DNA from: Diphasiastrum complanatum
Lineage: Eukaryota > Streptophyta > Lycopodiopsida > Lycopodiales > Lycopodiaceae
DNA length: 64,000 nucleotides
Assembly (NCBI GenBank): GCA_029204225.1
Contig: MU832164.1
Coordinates: forward strand, 19,964 to 83,963
Direction of reading: 5' to 3'
A program made the position numbers and the translations under genes. The stretch's first letter is position 1; the number at the start of each line of letters is the position of its first letter. Shown here in pieces: positions 21,800 through 32,798 of the stretch. The notes beneath the pieces were generated by a model, which was not told the origin of the DNA, did no database searches, and saw only the letters and a program-made list of their open reading frames with translations.

Positions 21800-23080
21800 A
21801 CGTGATGTTCAATACCACAGTTTTCACAAGCTGGAGGAAAACGGAGTTTATCTGGGCAGCAAATACTAGGATATTTACCTGCACAAATAAAACATCCTCG
21901 TATTGCGGGTAGTTGTTATGCGGCAAAGACAATTTGGTTTGGATTGTAAGCTTGGGCATTGGGATCCACTGTTTGAGCATTATAATCATAGGTATAATAA
22001 ACAACCGTTTCAGTAGAGTACTGCGGTTGAGTATTGTCTTCCACATAGTAGGTGGACGGATTGATGGTATTCAGATCAAGATAATGGACAGCGTTTTGTG
22101 GGGCAGGTTGGTTAACGACAAATTGTTGACATGGTGATGGGTATTGATTTGGTGCAGTTGGTCGTGTTTGGTAAACCCCTGGTCTTGGCACAGGCTATTG
22201 TGGAGGGTAAGGGCGGTAAGCTCGAAAGATGGTGGGTCTGGTGGCTGTTGGAAAATGGTTTCGCAGTTGAGGGCATTCATTAGCAGTGTGATGCTGTAAG
22301 CAGATTGGACACCAGACATTTTCCCTTGATGGAAAGGATTTCTCAGCAATCTGTTTCATGGCAATTTGGAAATCGGCAATGAGTTTATCCATATGAGATT
22401 GTTGAGTTTTTTGTCAGGTTTCCATTTGATGTAGAAGTTCAGAAGGTTGAGCAATATTGTCAAATTGCAGGTGATTAGGATGGTCCAGATTCTTAGATTT
22501 CTTTTCACGATGGTCAAAGTCATCGTCGGAACCTTCGTCTTTCTCACGGATAGCATCGGTCATCACATCTTTAAGTTGATCATAAAGGTCAACTAGTTTG
22601 AGTTCACGGCGGAGGTTTTTAGACAATCCAACTAAGAAAAGTTTTATGGCCATACGTTCGGTGATATTTTTATCAACACATTCTACTTTGAGACGTTTAA
22701 AATGCTCAATGTAGTTTTGAACAGACTCTTCGCGACGCATCTTGATATGGATAATTTGAATGAACGGGATCTAAGTCAGTTTGGATGGTTTGAAACACTT
22801 GATGAGAGCGTCCTTGAAGGTGGTCCAAGAAGCAAGATCAGGAGCTTCAAGATTCAAGTACCACTCCTTGGCGGTTCCATAGAGTACCATGGGAAATAGA
22901 CGAAGCTTTTCAATTTCAGAGGTATCTCCATAAAAATGGCATGCATTATCAAAGTCTTGGAGAAATCAGACTGGGTCACATTTTTCATTGTACTTTGGTG
23001 CATCGATATGTGGAATTCGTCATTCTAGTCGTGGAGGAGCTGGATTAGACGATTCAGCACAATCACGAGACATGATGCAG
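21800..23080 (-). pseudogene. gypsy Gag and zinc knuckles, G1
   Basis: Gag begins near 23060 (IDAPKYNEKCDPV, FLQDFDNACHFYGD) and continues through MRREESVQNYIEHFKRLKVE at 22414-22740. A first zinc knuckle WCPICLQHHTANEC (CX2CX3HX4C) is at about 22300. A Pro/Tyr/Gln-rich stretch follows (21916-22191). A second knuckle at about 21800-21830 has its last Cys changed to Tyr (CENCGIEHHVKHY); G2 keeps the Cys (HHVKDC). Gag packages element RNA. Frames are broken at several points. Confidence 0.85.
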
Positions 23081-23918
23081 AATACAGATGGGCAGGTCAG
23101 TACTGTACTTGGCAAAAGGCAGTTTGCTTACAGAATTGATAGTGTAAGAAAAAAAATTGGTCTTTCTGGTCGTGATAGAATTTGCGGACAGGTTGAGAAA
23201 TCGTGGAGAGGTAAATAAATTGAACTGTAATACTCGCAAATTCTGACAAGGAGTTCTGAATGTCAGAATAGTGATTTTTTTAAATTTTCTAGAAAAAAAT
23301 TGTATGTTCAGAATTTGCAGTAGGACAGAAAAATCGTACTCTTTGAGAATGATTTCTTAGGCTAGATGGCAAATTCTAACAGAGAGGTTTGATTGGGAGA
23401 TAGGAAATATGAAAAAAAAAATGTGACTTTCTGACAGTAAACAGGCAAAATCTATAAGATAGAATTCGCGGAGCTGTTGGAGGACTGATCTTGATGAGAT
23501 CTAGCCTCAGTAAAGCCGATGAATTCTAAAACAAAGATTTGGGTGAGAAACAAGGGATTTTGATAGTATATCAGACTGTCTTCTCAGAATCTAACCGTGG
23601 TCAGAATTTGTGGAGGTGATAAAATGAAAGATCAGGGTCTGTTAGAGTTGTAGACTGATTGACGAATTCTGATATACCTAGTAGGTTCGAAAAAATCACT
23701 TGGGTCACTTCTTTTCAAAGAAAATGCCCAAGTTGACTCTTTTGTTGTTTCCCCCTGGCTTGATAAGTTGCTCCGCAGCTCGTGTAGGACTTGGAGAGAA
23801 GCGCTGTTGTTGGAAGATAGAAGACAGACAAACAAGCAAACACACAACACGGAAGCAAGAAAACAAAAGGAAAAGAAGCTAGGTGAAAAAAATACTTAAA
23901 AAGCGGCAACGATGCTAA
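23081..23918 (-). other. leader of G1 with recurring GAATTCTGA-like motifs
   Basis: An untranslated leader of about 840 bp. It holds roughly ten degenerate copies, on both strands, of a short motif close to CAGAATTYGYRGA (for example near 23178, 23248, 23307, 23365, 23460, 23606 and 23667). It ends with a primer-site remnant beside the LTR (GGCAACGATGCTAA on the plus strand). Confidence 0.6.
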
Positions 23919-24775
23919 TGTTGGAAGTATTTCTAGTTCGTACGATGGCTAGATCTACTTACGGATGTAGTATAGGGATGTAGAGGATCGTCCACTTTCT
24001 AAGTTTCTACAGCAAGCTTCAACGGAAATAATCAACAAAGATGAGAGCACTAAGGCTTACTCAACTAGTGCTCGGAATAGAAACTAATTAAGGTGTGGCT
24101 AAGGCGGTACCCAACTAGCCACTACTTGGAAAGTAAATAAACTTGCTAAGGCGGTACCCAACTAGCAAGGATCAACAATAAACTAGGCTTGCTAAGGCTT
24201 CCCAACTAGCAAACTGTAAAAGTAATACTAACTCCCAAAGGGAAATGAAATAATAAATTGCAGCTAACTAAATAATCAACAAATAAAGCATGCCACAATA
24301 ATCCAATGAAAGGAGGCAAGAGGAGGCTCGAGCACCTTCCCTCAAGCTATGCACCTTCCAATGGGAACACAAAGAAATAGAATGATAATCTCAAAGAGAG
24401 AGCAATTTAGCATAATCTCAGAGTGTTGTTTACAAGGCAAATACCTCTCCTTTTATAACAAGGAGGGTCTTCCATAAGTATCTACTAACTTATAGGAATA
24501 ATCTGTTTTTAGCCTTTCTAGAACTTCTAACTTAGGATTTAGAATTTCAAAGTTTCTTAACTTAGGAAAACTTAAGATAAAATATTTCTAATCTTAAGTT
24601 TCCTAAATCTAAGTTTAAGCTATTTTATTATTATTTAAGCTTCTACTCAGGGCTTACAAAACACATGCCATGGTTGAAGTTTATTGACAGATACTGATAC
24701 ATGGACTTACAAAACACATGCCACAAAGTTTTATTTATTTCTTTTTATTTTCTCTATGTTAGACAATTTCTAACA
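23919..24775 (-). repeat. 5' LTR of G1
   Basis: From TGTTGGAAG to TTTCTAACA, 857 bp, followed by the target copy ATAGA at 24776-24780. It is collinear with 16152-17008. Confidence 0.95.
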
Positions 24776-24780
24776 ATAGA
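24776..24780. repeat. target-site duplication of G1, right copy
   Basis: ATAGA, identical to 16147-16151. Confidence 0.93.
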
Positions 24781-25868
24781 ATGGTAATGATACTCACGCA
24801 TCTGCTACTTCTCATGAATTGTTTGGGGACACTGGTCCTTTGACAACTTGAGTCCTGGTTCCATTGGTGAGAGAGCTAACTTGCTATTCATCAGATTATA
24901 TATGACTAACATGTTGTAGATGTACCTCTATTGTGTAATGTAGACCAACTTTTGTTTTCTGTCTCTATGGATTTGTATATCAAGACAGAAATGAGTTTTG
25001 CCCAGATCAGTCATGTCGAATTCGGAAGATAGCATTGTCTTGGCTTCTTTTATCAAATCGCTACTGTTGCTGAAAAGCACCGTATCATCCACGTACAAAG
25101 TGATAATGATAAAAGACTGCTGCACTGCTTTGAAGTAAACGTTTGAATCTGAAGAGCTAGGTATATAGTCGTGATCAATAAGAAAAGTATTGATTATTTG
25201 AAACCATGCTCGAGCAGATTGTTTGAAGTCATAAAGTGCCTCATGGAGTTTACAAACATGATTGTACTTACCCTCGATAATATAACCTTCGGGTTGCACC
25301 ATGTAAATGTCTTCTTCGATAACTCCTTTGAGATATGTTGTCTGTACATCCATTTGATGTATTTCCAAAGCTGCTGCAGCGACAAATGATAGCAAAAGTC
25401 GAATGGAAGAATGCTTGACTACTGGACTGAAGGTCTCAATGTAATCGACATTGTATACCTGAGAAAATCCTCTGGCTACAAGTCATGCCTTTTTTCTGTT
25501 GATGCTTCCATTTGTGTTATACTTGACTTTGAAAATCCATTTCCAATAAACTACGTTTCTGCTGGCAGGTAATTCGACAATCGTCGAGATGAATACTCTT
25601 TATCCATAGTTTTTTTCTAGAGATCTGAATCAGGCTGACTAAGTGTCTCTTGGACAGACGTCGATTCTTAAACAAGATAAGCTGCAGACCCATCGATATA
25701 CCGGTTAGGTGGTCTGCTAGTCCTTGAAGATCTTCTGGGTAATATAGGAAGTTGATTATTTTCATCATATTGTAGTTGCTGATTTGCAACATCATTATCT
25801 TTTGATTCACCATTGATTTGTTGTTCGTCAAGAGTAGAGGAGCTTGGACCTTCAATAGGAATAGTCGA
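24781..25868 (-). pseudogene. copia RT, element A
   Basis: 24928-25395 carries HQMDVQTTYLKGVIEEDIYM, HEALYDFKQSARAWFQIINT and the catalytic ITLYVDDTVLF, followed by FDMTDLGKTHFCLDI. RT N-terminal words occur in 25400-25560 in other frames. 25517-25868 is the linker. Downstream (24781-24927) the connector reads NMLVIYNLMNSKLALSPMEP in frame with the RNase H beyond G1. Frameshifts are present near 25400 and 25500. Confidence 0.88.
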
Positions 25869-26591
25869 CTAAGGAACTGGAAAGTTCAAAGCATCAGGAG
25901 AATCTGATAGGTCGGCTACATGGGGACTGCCCTTTCCTTTGAGGTCTTGAAACTGATCTTCGATGAAGATGACATCCCGGCTAGTGAATATCTTCAACTC
26001 GATGGGATCGAACAACTTGTCGGTTTGATCTGAAGTAGTGTAGCTGATGAAAACACACTTGATACTTTGGAAGTCAAGCTTCTTCCTGAGATCACGAGGT
26101 ATCTGCGCAAAAGTAGTACATCCAAAAACTCGTAAGTTTGATAAAGAAGGTTTGGTACCTGTCCAAACTTCGAATGGTGTTTTGCCTAAGAGGCCTTTAG
26201 TAGAACATATGTTTTGAATATAGGTTGTTGTTGAAACAACTTCAGCCTGGAAGCACTTCGAAAGTGTCGCATGTGATAGCATGCACTTTGCCAATTCAAC
26301 TAAGGTTTTGTTCTTTATCTCAACAAGACCATTTGACTGAGGTGAATAGGAAGTGATGTATTGTTGCTCAACGTCGTTGTTAAGGAAATAGTTCTTGAAT
26401 TTATTGGAGATGTACTCTCCCCTGTTCTCTGACCTCAGTGCTTTGATTCGTTTGCCAGTTTGATTCTTAGCATGCTCTTTGAATTGTCTGAATTTGATGA
26501 AAGCCTTTGATTTCTGTTTAATAAAATAAACAACTGTTCTTCTAGAGAATTTGTCAATAAAGGTAATAAAATACTTTGCATTGAACAACAT
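25869..26591 (-). pseudogene. copia integrase core, element A, first catalytic Asp deleted
   Basis: It reads NAKYFITFIDKFSRRTVVYF, the second Asp region (usually RTDNGGEY) as RSENRGEYISNKF, and the third site NGLVEIKNKTLVELA with Glu kept. The C-terminus is LSNLRVFGCTTFAQIPRDLR and KCVFISYTTSDQTDKLF. Upstream, DVLDVV (26560-26610) joins directly to NAKYF, so the segment holding the first catalytic Asp (normally HSDLCGPM) is deleted. Together with SEN for TDN, this integrase cannot be active. Confidence 0.87.
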
Positions 26592-27687
26592 CTAACACAT
26601 CTTTTGTTGCATGCATATAGTTTGATCTAAAAGGAATCCTAGCATGCCTTCCAAAGATGTAGCTATGACAGATAGAGAGATCGACATTACCAAAAAGATA
26701 GTCAAGATCAAGAACCATGGATTGTCTGGATATGTTCATAACAGATGCATGATTCAAATGTCCTAAGCAATGATGCCATAGTAATGCTTTATTGACCAGA
26801 ACAGAGGCTTTCAAAACTTGACTAGACTCAGAATAGCAATGTGCCAATCTATATAAGTAACCTTGCCTCTTGCCGAGTGCAAGGATGTTATTACTCCTAT
26901 CAACAATTTTGCATTGATCAGATTCAAATTCTACCTTATGACCTAAATCTGTCATTCTACTCACTGATAACAGATTTGTAGAGAGTTTAGGAGCATATAA
27001 AACTTTTGATAGTAATTTGAATTGATCATGATGGAATCGGAATCTTACAGTACCTTCACCTTCAATAGTGTGAGTGCTATTGTCACCAAGATGAACAAAT
27101 TTTTTTGTGTTGTAAAGAGTGTAGGAGTTGAAGATTGCACGTTGATTGGTCATATGTTGAGTTGCTCCAGAATCCAGAAACCATAAATCATCCAAAAATG
27201 TGCTTTGATCTTTGATCATGAATGCATATTTGTCCACTTCGACCTGGGGAGATGATGAAACTACGTTTGCTTGTTGATCAAGTTGCTTGGTTGCATTCTT
27301 CGCTTGAAGAATTTGGCAATCCTTGATCTCATGATTATTGCACTTGCAATAGCTGCAAAACATCTTATTCTTCGATTGTGGATTCAATGATTGTTCTTGA
27401 CCTTGAGTTAGCTTCTGATTTGTTGCAGCATTCTTGGAGCTTTTCTGCTTCTGTCGCTTTGAGCCTTTGTTGACATATAGAGCCTGAGAGGAGCAAATAG
27501 ACGAAGTGTCTTGACTTCTTCTATTATCTTCTTGCAGCAACATAGTGATAACTCTAGTAAGAGTTATATCTGAGTGTGTCGATATGATCATCACCCAGTT
27601 CTCATATGTAGAGGGCAAGCTTGAAAGCAATGTCATAATTGTGTCTTGATCGTCTATGACTGATCCGACAGTGGCCATCTGTTGCAA
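26554..27687 (-). pseudogene. copia Gag C-terminus, zinc knuckle, protease and pre-integrase, element A
   Basis: This 377-residue open frame contains QMATVGSVIDDQDTIMTLLS (Gag), the CCHC knuckle CSYCKCNNHEIKDC and the protease site LWFLDSGATQHMTNQ. It then has the protease end NLLSVSRMTDLGHKVEFESD and the integrase zinc region LLWHHCLGHLNHASVM with CHSYIFGRHAR. The second zinc-binding Cys is changed to Tyr. The frame then runs into the deletion described for the integrase core. Confidence 0.9.
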
Positions 27688-27699
27688 GAGATTCTTAAA

Positions 27700-28016
27700 C
27701 TAGTTTATGTGACTCTAAAGAGAATCACCAGTAGACATTTTGAATGTGAAGAATTTTCTTTGTAGATGTAACTTAGTAGTTACGTCCCTCACGTCATATA
27801 GCAAGTTCAAAATGTCCAAAAAGTCTCTTGGCGTTTTAGCTTTAGCTATGTGTCCAATTTTTGTATCTGATATATTGAGGATAATAAGTGTGAAAGCTTT
27901 ACCGTCCTTCGATTTCCACTTTGAGTCATCGTATATAGGTTGATACAGCTGGCAGTGACCAATAATTATATCTAAAATCCATCCGAATTGTTTTTTGCAT
28001 TCGCAATTGTCATCAG
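27700..28016 (-). pseudogene. copia Gag N-terminal part, element A, 5'-truncated
   Basis: The minus strand reads CKKQFGWILDIIIGHCQLYQ, SKWKSKDGKAFTLIILNISD, AKTPRDFLDILNLLYD and FFTFKMSTGDSL, typical Gag. The first Gag residues, leader, primer site and 5' LTR are missing. The open frame continues artificially to 28119 through antisense of element H. A short copy of the same Gag start lies at 36053-36125. Confidence 0.85.
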
Positions 28017-28029
28017 TGGTATCAGAGCC
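28017..28029 (+). promoter_or_regulatory. primer binding site of element H
   Basis: TGGTATCAGAGCC, a perfect plant initiator Met tRNA complement, on the plus strand directly at the junction with element A. Confidence 0.88.
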
Positions 28030-28109
28030 TACCTTGTCATAATCTGACATAACCAAAAGGCTATCAGATCCAGGAGGCCAAGCATTCAAACAAACACACT
28101 TCAAAAGCA

Positions 28110-28985
28110 ATGGCTTCAATCAGCAGCATACAAAGCAAGATCTGTATAGTTCTAGATTCTTCAGGATCTAACTTTCTAGTGTGGAAAGTTAAGACATCAT
28201 TGATACTAAAGGGTGAAGGGTTTATTCCCCTGGGTGGATGGCACAGAAGAGATGCCTACGACATCAAGCAACGAGCTATGCGAGTGGAGGGAGAAAAATG
28301 ATAAGGCAGTAGCCTTGCTATCTTCATTCATCGAAGATAGTCTCACACTTTGACCTGGCTACACTCTCCAAAGCTAAGGAGATGTGGAATACACTGCTCA
28401 TGAGATTTCAAATGAAATCAAGAAGTCAAATAATGATGTTAGAAGATCAGCTGAGCTCACTTCTTTTGTAAGGAAGATGAAGGATCTATTTCTGTCACTA
28501 CACAATTCTGGAGCACAAAATGCAACGTCAGCTGAGAAGAAGCTCACTTACCTGTTGAGAGTCTTACCCAGATCTTTCCAAACAACCAGAACTCTGCTCA
28601 CAAAAGATCCTACAATGATCCTCAAAAAGACAATTGTCGAGATTCGAGAGGAAGTCGAGCTAGAGAACACCTTGATCACAAGGATGGTTCTGACCAAGCC
28701 CTCTACGGCAACAAGAAAAATCCAAAAATCAATTCAAGCCTAAGATGGAGTCAAATCAAAGGTAAGGTTATGATCGGCAGGCAGAGAGGACCAACAAAGG
28801 CAACTGGAAGAGCAAAGGGAAGTCGAAACAACAAGGTGGAGAAAAGAAGACTTGCGTGAGATGTAGAAGAGATGGGCACACAATTGATACATGCTGGCTC
28901 AATCCGAAAATTGAATGTATCCACTGTCACAAGAAGGATCATGCAACCATGGATTGTCGTCTGAACCCAAGAAACAAATCAGCAC
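28110..28985 (+). pseudogene. copia Gag with two zinc knuckles, element H
   Basis: The start MASISSIQSKICIVLDSSGS, then NFLVWKVKTSLIL, is followed by a frameshift near 28300 and the second capsid part 28384-28743 (RSAELTSFVRKMKDLFLSLH, KKLTYLLRVLPRSFQTTRT). Near 28850-28960 there are two CCHC knuckles, CVRCRRDGHTIDTC and CIHCHKKDHATMDC. Two knuckles are less usual in copia Gag than one. Broken by stops. Confidence 0.85.
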
Positions 28986-29099
28986 ATAACAGATAGAAGA
29001 ACAACAACAGTTCGTCCTATGTCGAGGAGCTTGAAAGCTCAAAAATGGGTGAAGAGAGATCGAATAGAAATTGTTCGATCACCTATATTTGTGCAGATA

Positions 29100-30508
29100 T
29101 GTGTGCAGTGTCCCTAGATTCATGAGCCACCTCGCATTTCATGACATCAAAAAGAATTATGTCTGATTTCAGAAGTGCAGATCCTTCAAGATTCATTGTT
29201 CTTGGAAATGGATCCAAACATCAAGTGAACAGTATTGGTTCACTGTGGCTCAATACCAATGACAGAGACAGACGACTCGAGGACATTCTGTTCGTGCCTA
29301 CACTGCAGCAGGACTTGATTTCTGTGGCAAGGATAGTTGATGCATGGATGCATATGACGTTTTTTGACAAAGCATACAACATGGTTGATGCCAGTACCAG
29401 TACCTTGATTAGTCAAGACAGAAGAAAAGGTAATCTATATCACCTGAAGATACGCCTGCCTATAGATCAAATGCATCAGACTCATGATGATTCACCAGAC
29501 ACTCTATGGCACATGAGACTATGCCACATGAACTCAATGGCATTTTACCAAGCAAGTCATCATGGAGCAATGACAGGGGTCAGCATCTCGAATGCAACTA
29601 GTTCGACTACCTGTGATGCATGTCTGAAGGGTAAGATGTCATGCACTCCATTTGTCAAAGACTCCTACAGAATGACTAAGATTCTAGAGTTTGTGCGTTT
29701 TGACATCTGTGGGCCTTTCAATGTGATCTCAGTAGGAGGCTCAAAATATTACATAACCTTTATTGATGATTATAGTAAATTTGTCAGAGTGTACTTCATT
29801 CAGAATAAATCAAAAGCACTTGATAAATTCACAAAATATGTGAATTGGACAGAGAGATGCACATGCAACAAAGTGAAGCAGATCAGGATAGATCGAGGTA
29901 GCGAATACATCTCGAATTGCTTCATTGATTTCTACAATGATCATGGCATCATTTATAGAAGGACTACAGCCTACACACCGTAGCACAACGATGTTGCAGA
30001 GAAAAAAAATAGGACCCTGATGGAAGCTACTAGATGCATGATGGCCTACTCGAAGGCTCCAAGGGTATTGTAGACTAAAGCGGTAGCTACAGCTGCATAC
30101 ATCCAGAACATGACAGGGAAGTTTGGTGTCTCTTACATGACACCACACGAATTATGGTGGGATAGAGAGCCCAACCTGTCTCACATCAGAATCTTTGGCT
30201 GTGCAGTTTATGCACATATTCCTGATAAGCTTCGAAATAAACTTGATGAGAAAGCTGAACAGGGATTTTTGGTAGGTTATGACAACAATTCGTCATACTA
30301 TAGAGTCTATATGCCAGACACGAACACTTTGAAGATAGTGAGAGATGTCAGATTTGATGAGAGCAGGACAATTTCCAATGATCATCTTGTCGGCTATGAA
30401 GTTCTAGAGAGACAATACTATGATCTGCCACCAGTGATAGAGGGAGCAGAAGACGAACACGAAAATGAAGATTCTCGAGTCGCTTCACATTCGTGTGATG
30501 AATCATAG
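29100..30508 (+). pseudogene. copia protease and integrase, element H
   Basis: The protease site reads SLDS then a TGA stop where Gly is expected (DSGATSHF family), so one base change kills it. 29141-29983 is open and contains LWHMRLCHMNSM and CDACLKGKMS (zinc binding), the first Asp in VRFDICGPF, FIDDYSKFVRVYF, and the second Asp in RIDRGSEYISN. After a stop at 29983 the third site DVAEKKNRTLME is present. 30110-30508 gives the C-terminus (HIRIFGCAVYAHIPDKLRNK). All three catalytic positions survive, but stops cut the frame. Confidence 0.88.
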
Positions 30509-30557
30509 GCCGAAAGATTTGAGAGGCATCCTACTGCTACAATACCTGTAAACCAAG

Positions 30558-31321
30558 ATGGTTTTGGGACCTAGCAGAGCAGACAAAGACAAAGACATTG
30601 TTGTCCCAAGAGGATCTCCTAGAAGGTCGACAAGACCACGAAGAACGCCAGCAAGATACGTGCCATGTAACTTTGCTTTTACATTAAAAGAGTTTTGTGG
30701 ATTCAGTGACAAACTACAAACTTTCGAGGAAGCAATTGAACGTCCAGAGAAGGACATATGGATCCAAGCTATGAACGAAGAGATTGAATCCATGAGGAAG
30801 AACTAGGTATGGACATTGTAGCCATTACCACATAAGCGCAAGACTGTCAAATGCTAATGGGTTTTCAAGCTCAAGTATGGACCGGATGGGAATGTCTCGA
30901 AATACAAGGCAAGATTGGTAGCGAAGGGATTTTCTCAGAGATATGATATTGACTACTCTGAAACCTTTTCTCATGTCGTCAAACATTCATCCATACATTT
31001 GTTATTTGCATATGCAGCTACTTATGACCTCAAGATCCACATTTTGGATGAGAAGACAACCTTCTTGCATGGTGAGTTAGACGAAGAGGTCTGCATGGAT
31101 CAACCCCCATAATATGTCTCAAATTCTCTTCCTGATTATGCATGCAGAATGCATAGAAGTATCTACGGTCTGAAATAGTCAGCTCAACAATTGTACAAAA
31201 AGAAGGACCAAGCCTTGAAATCATTAGGATTCAAGCCACTGATGGCTGATTCCAATGTGTATGTCAGAATTACAGATGGGCAAATTTTCATGCATGATGT
31301 CTTTTTAGATGATGCATTGAC
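30558..31321 (+). pseudogene. copia RT, element H, decayed
   Basis: It reads RRTPARYVPCNFAF, DIWIQAMNEEIESMRKN, YKARLVAKGFSQRYDIDYSE, LDEKTTFLHGELDEEVCMDQ, RSIYGLK, and a catalytic box altered to FLDDA where YVDD is expected. Several stops interrupt it (for example after QPP and after YGLK). Confidence 0.85.
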
Positions 31322-32567
31322 TTCTTGGACCTTTTGGAGCTTTTGGCATGATGCTCTTCTCATGATATTTGGCCTTGAGGGTACCGTGTGCCATTGCTAC
31401 TTCTCATTCATGGGCCTTATAATTACCTTGGGCTTTTGACCATGTGGGTGCATATTTTTCCATTTAAATAAATAGAAATAAGTTGCGAGGGTCATGGCAT
31501 CCTGTGTGTGTAAGCCCATGGCCCAATGAGCACTTGTAAATAATTATTTTGGAATAAACTAGACTGTGGGCCATGTAATTAAAATAATATTGAGAAGCCA
31601 AAGTTTAAGCTTAACTTAAGTTTCTAAGTTTTGTGAAATGGTCAAAAGTCAAATAGTGGTAGGAGGGGTGTGTTTCTTTCTACACCATAGATTAGTTTGT
31701 GCTTCTTGTGCAGGGTATGGATTTCAATCCCACCTTCTTGCAAGTAGCCAATAGGAAGCAAGGGGCAAGGGCCACCCCAAAGATAAAAAGGCAACATTTG
31801 TAACCATTTTTCATGCTTAATGAGAGGAGGAAACTCTACTATTTTTTAGAGCCAAAGCTCATTTGCTAATCCCTCATGCTAATGTTATTGTTGTGTCTTG
31901 TTTTGATTAGTTATGGCTTTTCCATTAGCATGCACATTGAGCATTTGAGCTAACCTCCATCTCACCTCTCTCTCTTAATATCTCTCTCTTTCTCCTCTTC
32001 TCTTCCTCTTTTCACCCTCAATCATGATGAATGCTTGTGTTTAGAGTTAGCAGAAGTAGTGTTAAGGTGGGGTAGTATTAAAGTAGAGTTAGAATAGCAT
32101 ATAAACTAGCAACTAAGTATATTTAGGAACCTATTTTATGTTCTAACCCTGCTTGACAGGCGAAGGGCTGCTTATCGACTATCCTACACACCCTACAGGA
32201 CCATAGTGGTGCAAAGTGTTGCCCAACATTTGGGCTTTTGCAAGCAAAGAAAAGTTTGGAAAAATGTTGTTTGTCAAAGTAGAGCTTGGTTCAGCTACAA
32301 GAAGCCTATGACATTAGACAGCTTATCATTTTGCCAAGCTTACTACAAGTAAATCTAGCTTTAGATTAGAGAGAAGGTAAGAGAACTCTTTGGTTTTGTT
32401 TCTTCTTACAAAATTGCTTCCAAGTCAAAAAAAAATATTACTTGTTAAGGAGTGATGACAAGTTTGAGATCATTAAGCCAACAAGTTTGAAATTTAGTTG
32501 AGTGTTGTCACCAAGCAATAAAAATTTGTTTTTATTCAACACTTTGTTTATTTTGTAAGGGAAGAAG
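31322..32567. other. unassigned, possibly LTR-like
   Basis: No coding signal. The sequence has AAGATAAAAAGGC near 31778 followed by pyrimidine-rich stretches (CTCTCTCTTAATATCTCTC near 31966), as in an LTR promoter/leader, but I cannot define ends. Confidence 0.35.
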
Positions 32568-32742
32568 AAGTGCCACATGATTCTCTCATCTTATTTCTCG
32601 TTCAAGAAAAGTTGGAAGAAGGCAACATAGAGTTGGTGTATTGTCCAACTCATGAGCAAGTTGCAGATTTCTTAACAAAACCTCTCTTCGAGGATAAGCT
32701 TGATTTCTTTCAAGCTTCTTTAAATACTACCTACATCTAAAG
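32568..32742 (+). pseudogene. copia RNase H C-terminal fragment
   Basis: The plus strand reads IELVYCPTHEQVADFLTKPL followed by FEDKLDFFQASL and a stop. This is the conserved end of copia RNase H (HVPTKEQIADIFTKAL type). It could be the end of element H, with the intervening 1.2 kb unrelated, or an independent scrap. Confidence 0.8.
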
Positions 32743-32798
32743 CTTAACAAGAGGTGCTAGAAATAATAAGCCAAAAATGTGCTATGGTATGTCATGGG

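Larger units (their letters stand above)
16152..24775 (-). mobile_element. complete Ty3/gypsy-type element G1 without visible integrase
   Basis: Two 857-bp LTRs, a 5-bp ATAGA duplication, a polypurine tract beside the left LTR and a primer-site remnant beside the right LTR define an 8624-bp element on the minus strand. Order: leader, gag, zinc knuckles, protease, RT, RNase H, then a long non-integrase ORF (ORF3) up to the polypurine tract. It inserted into the RT-RNase H connector of copia A, so it is younger than A. A related element on the plus strand is G2 (51466-58228). Confidence 0.94.
14684..28016 (-). mobile_element. Ty1/copia element A, split by gypsy G1
   Basis: Minus strand: gag (28016-27700), zinc knuckle and protease (27687-26554), integrase (26591-25869), RT (25855-24781), then after the G1 insertion RNase H (16151-15468), polypurine tract and 3' LTR. 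The protein reads through the insertion site: 24781-24800 gives REYHYHS and 16151 continues IIGSLMYAMICTRPD. The 5' LTR is missing, and at 28016/28017 the element abuts plus-strand element H. Confidence 0.92.
28017..31321 (+). mobile_element. Ty1/copia element H, no LTRs
   Basis: From the primer site: gag (28110-28743), two zinc knuckles, protease, integrase (29141-30500) and RT (30558-31321). There is no 5' LTR to the left, because element A lies there head to head, and no RNase H or 3' LTR follows. The RT similarity ends just after the catalytic box near 31321. Confidence 0.88.

Noticed and set aside
23632-23909. Small secreted-type peptides in the G1 leader
   Set aside because: Short hydrophobic frames with no counterpart in G2 at the protein level.
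16152-24775. Endogenous pararetrovirus (no integrase, coiled-coil protein, Met-tRNA-type logic)
   Set aside because: Full LTRs, a 5-bp target duplication, zinc-knuckle Gag and gypsy-type RNase H fit an LTR retrotransposon; no movement-protein motif was seen.
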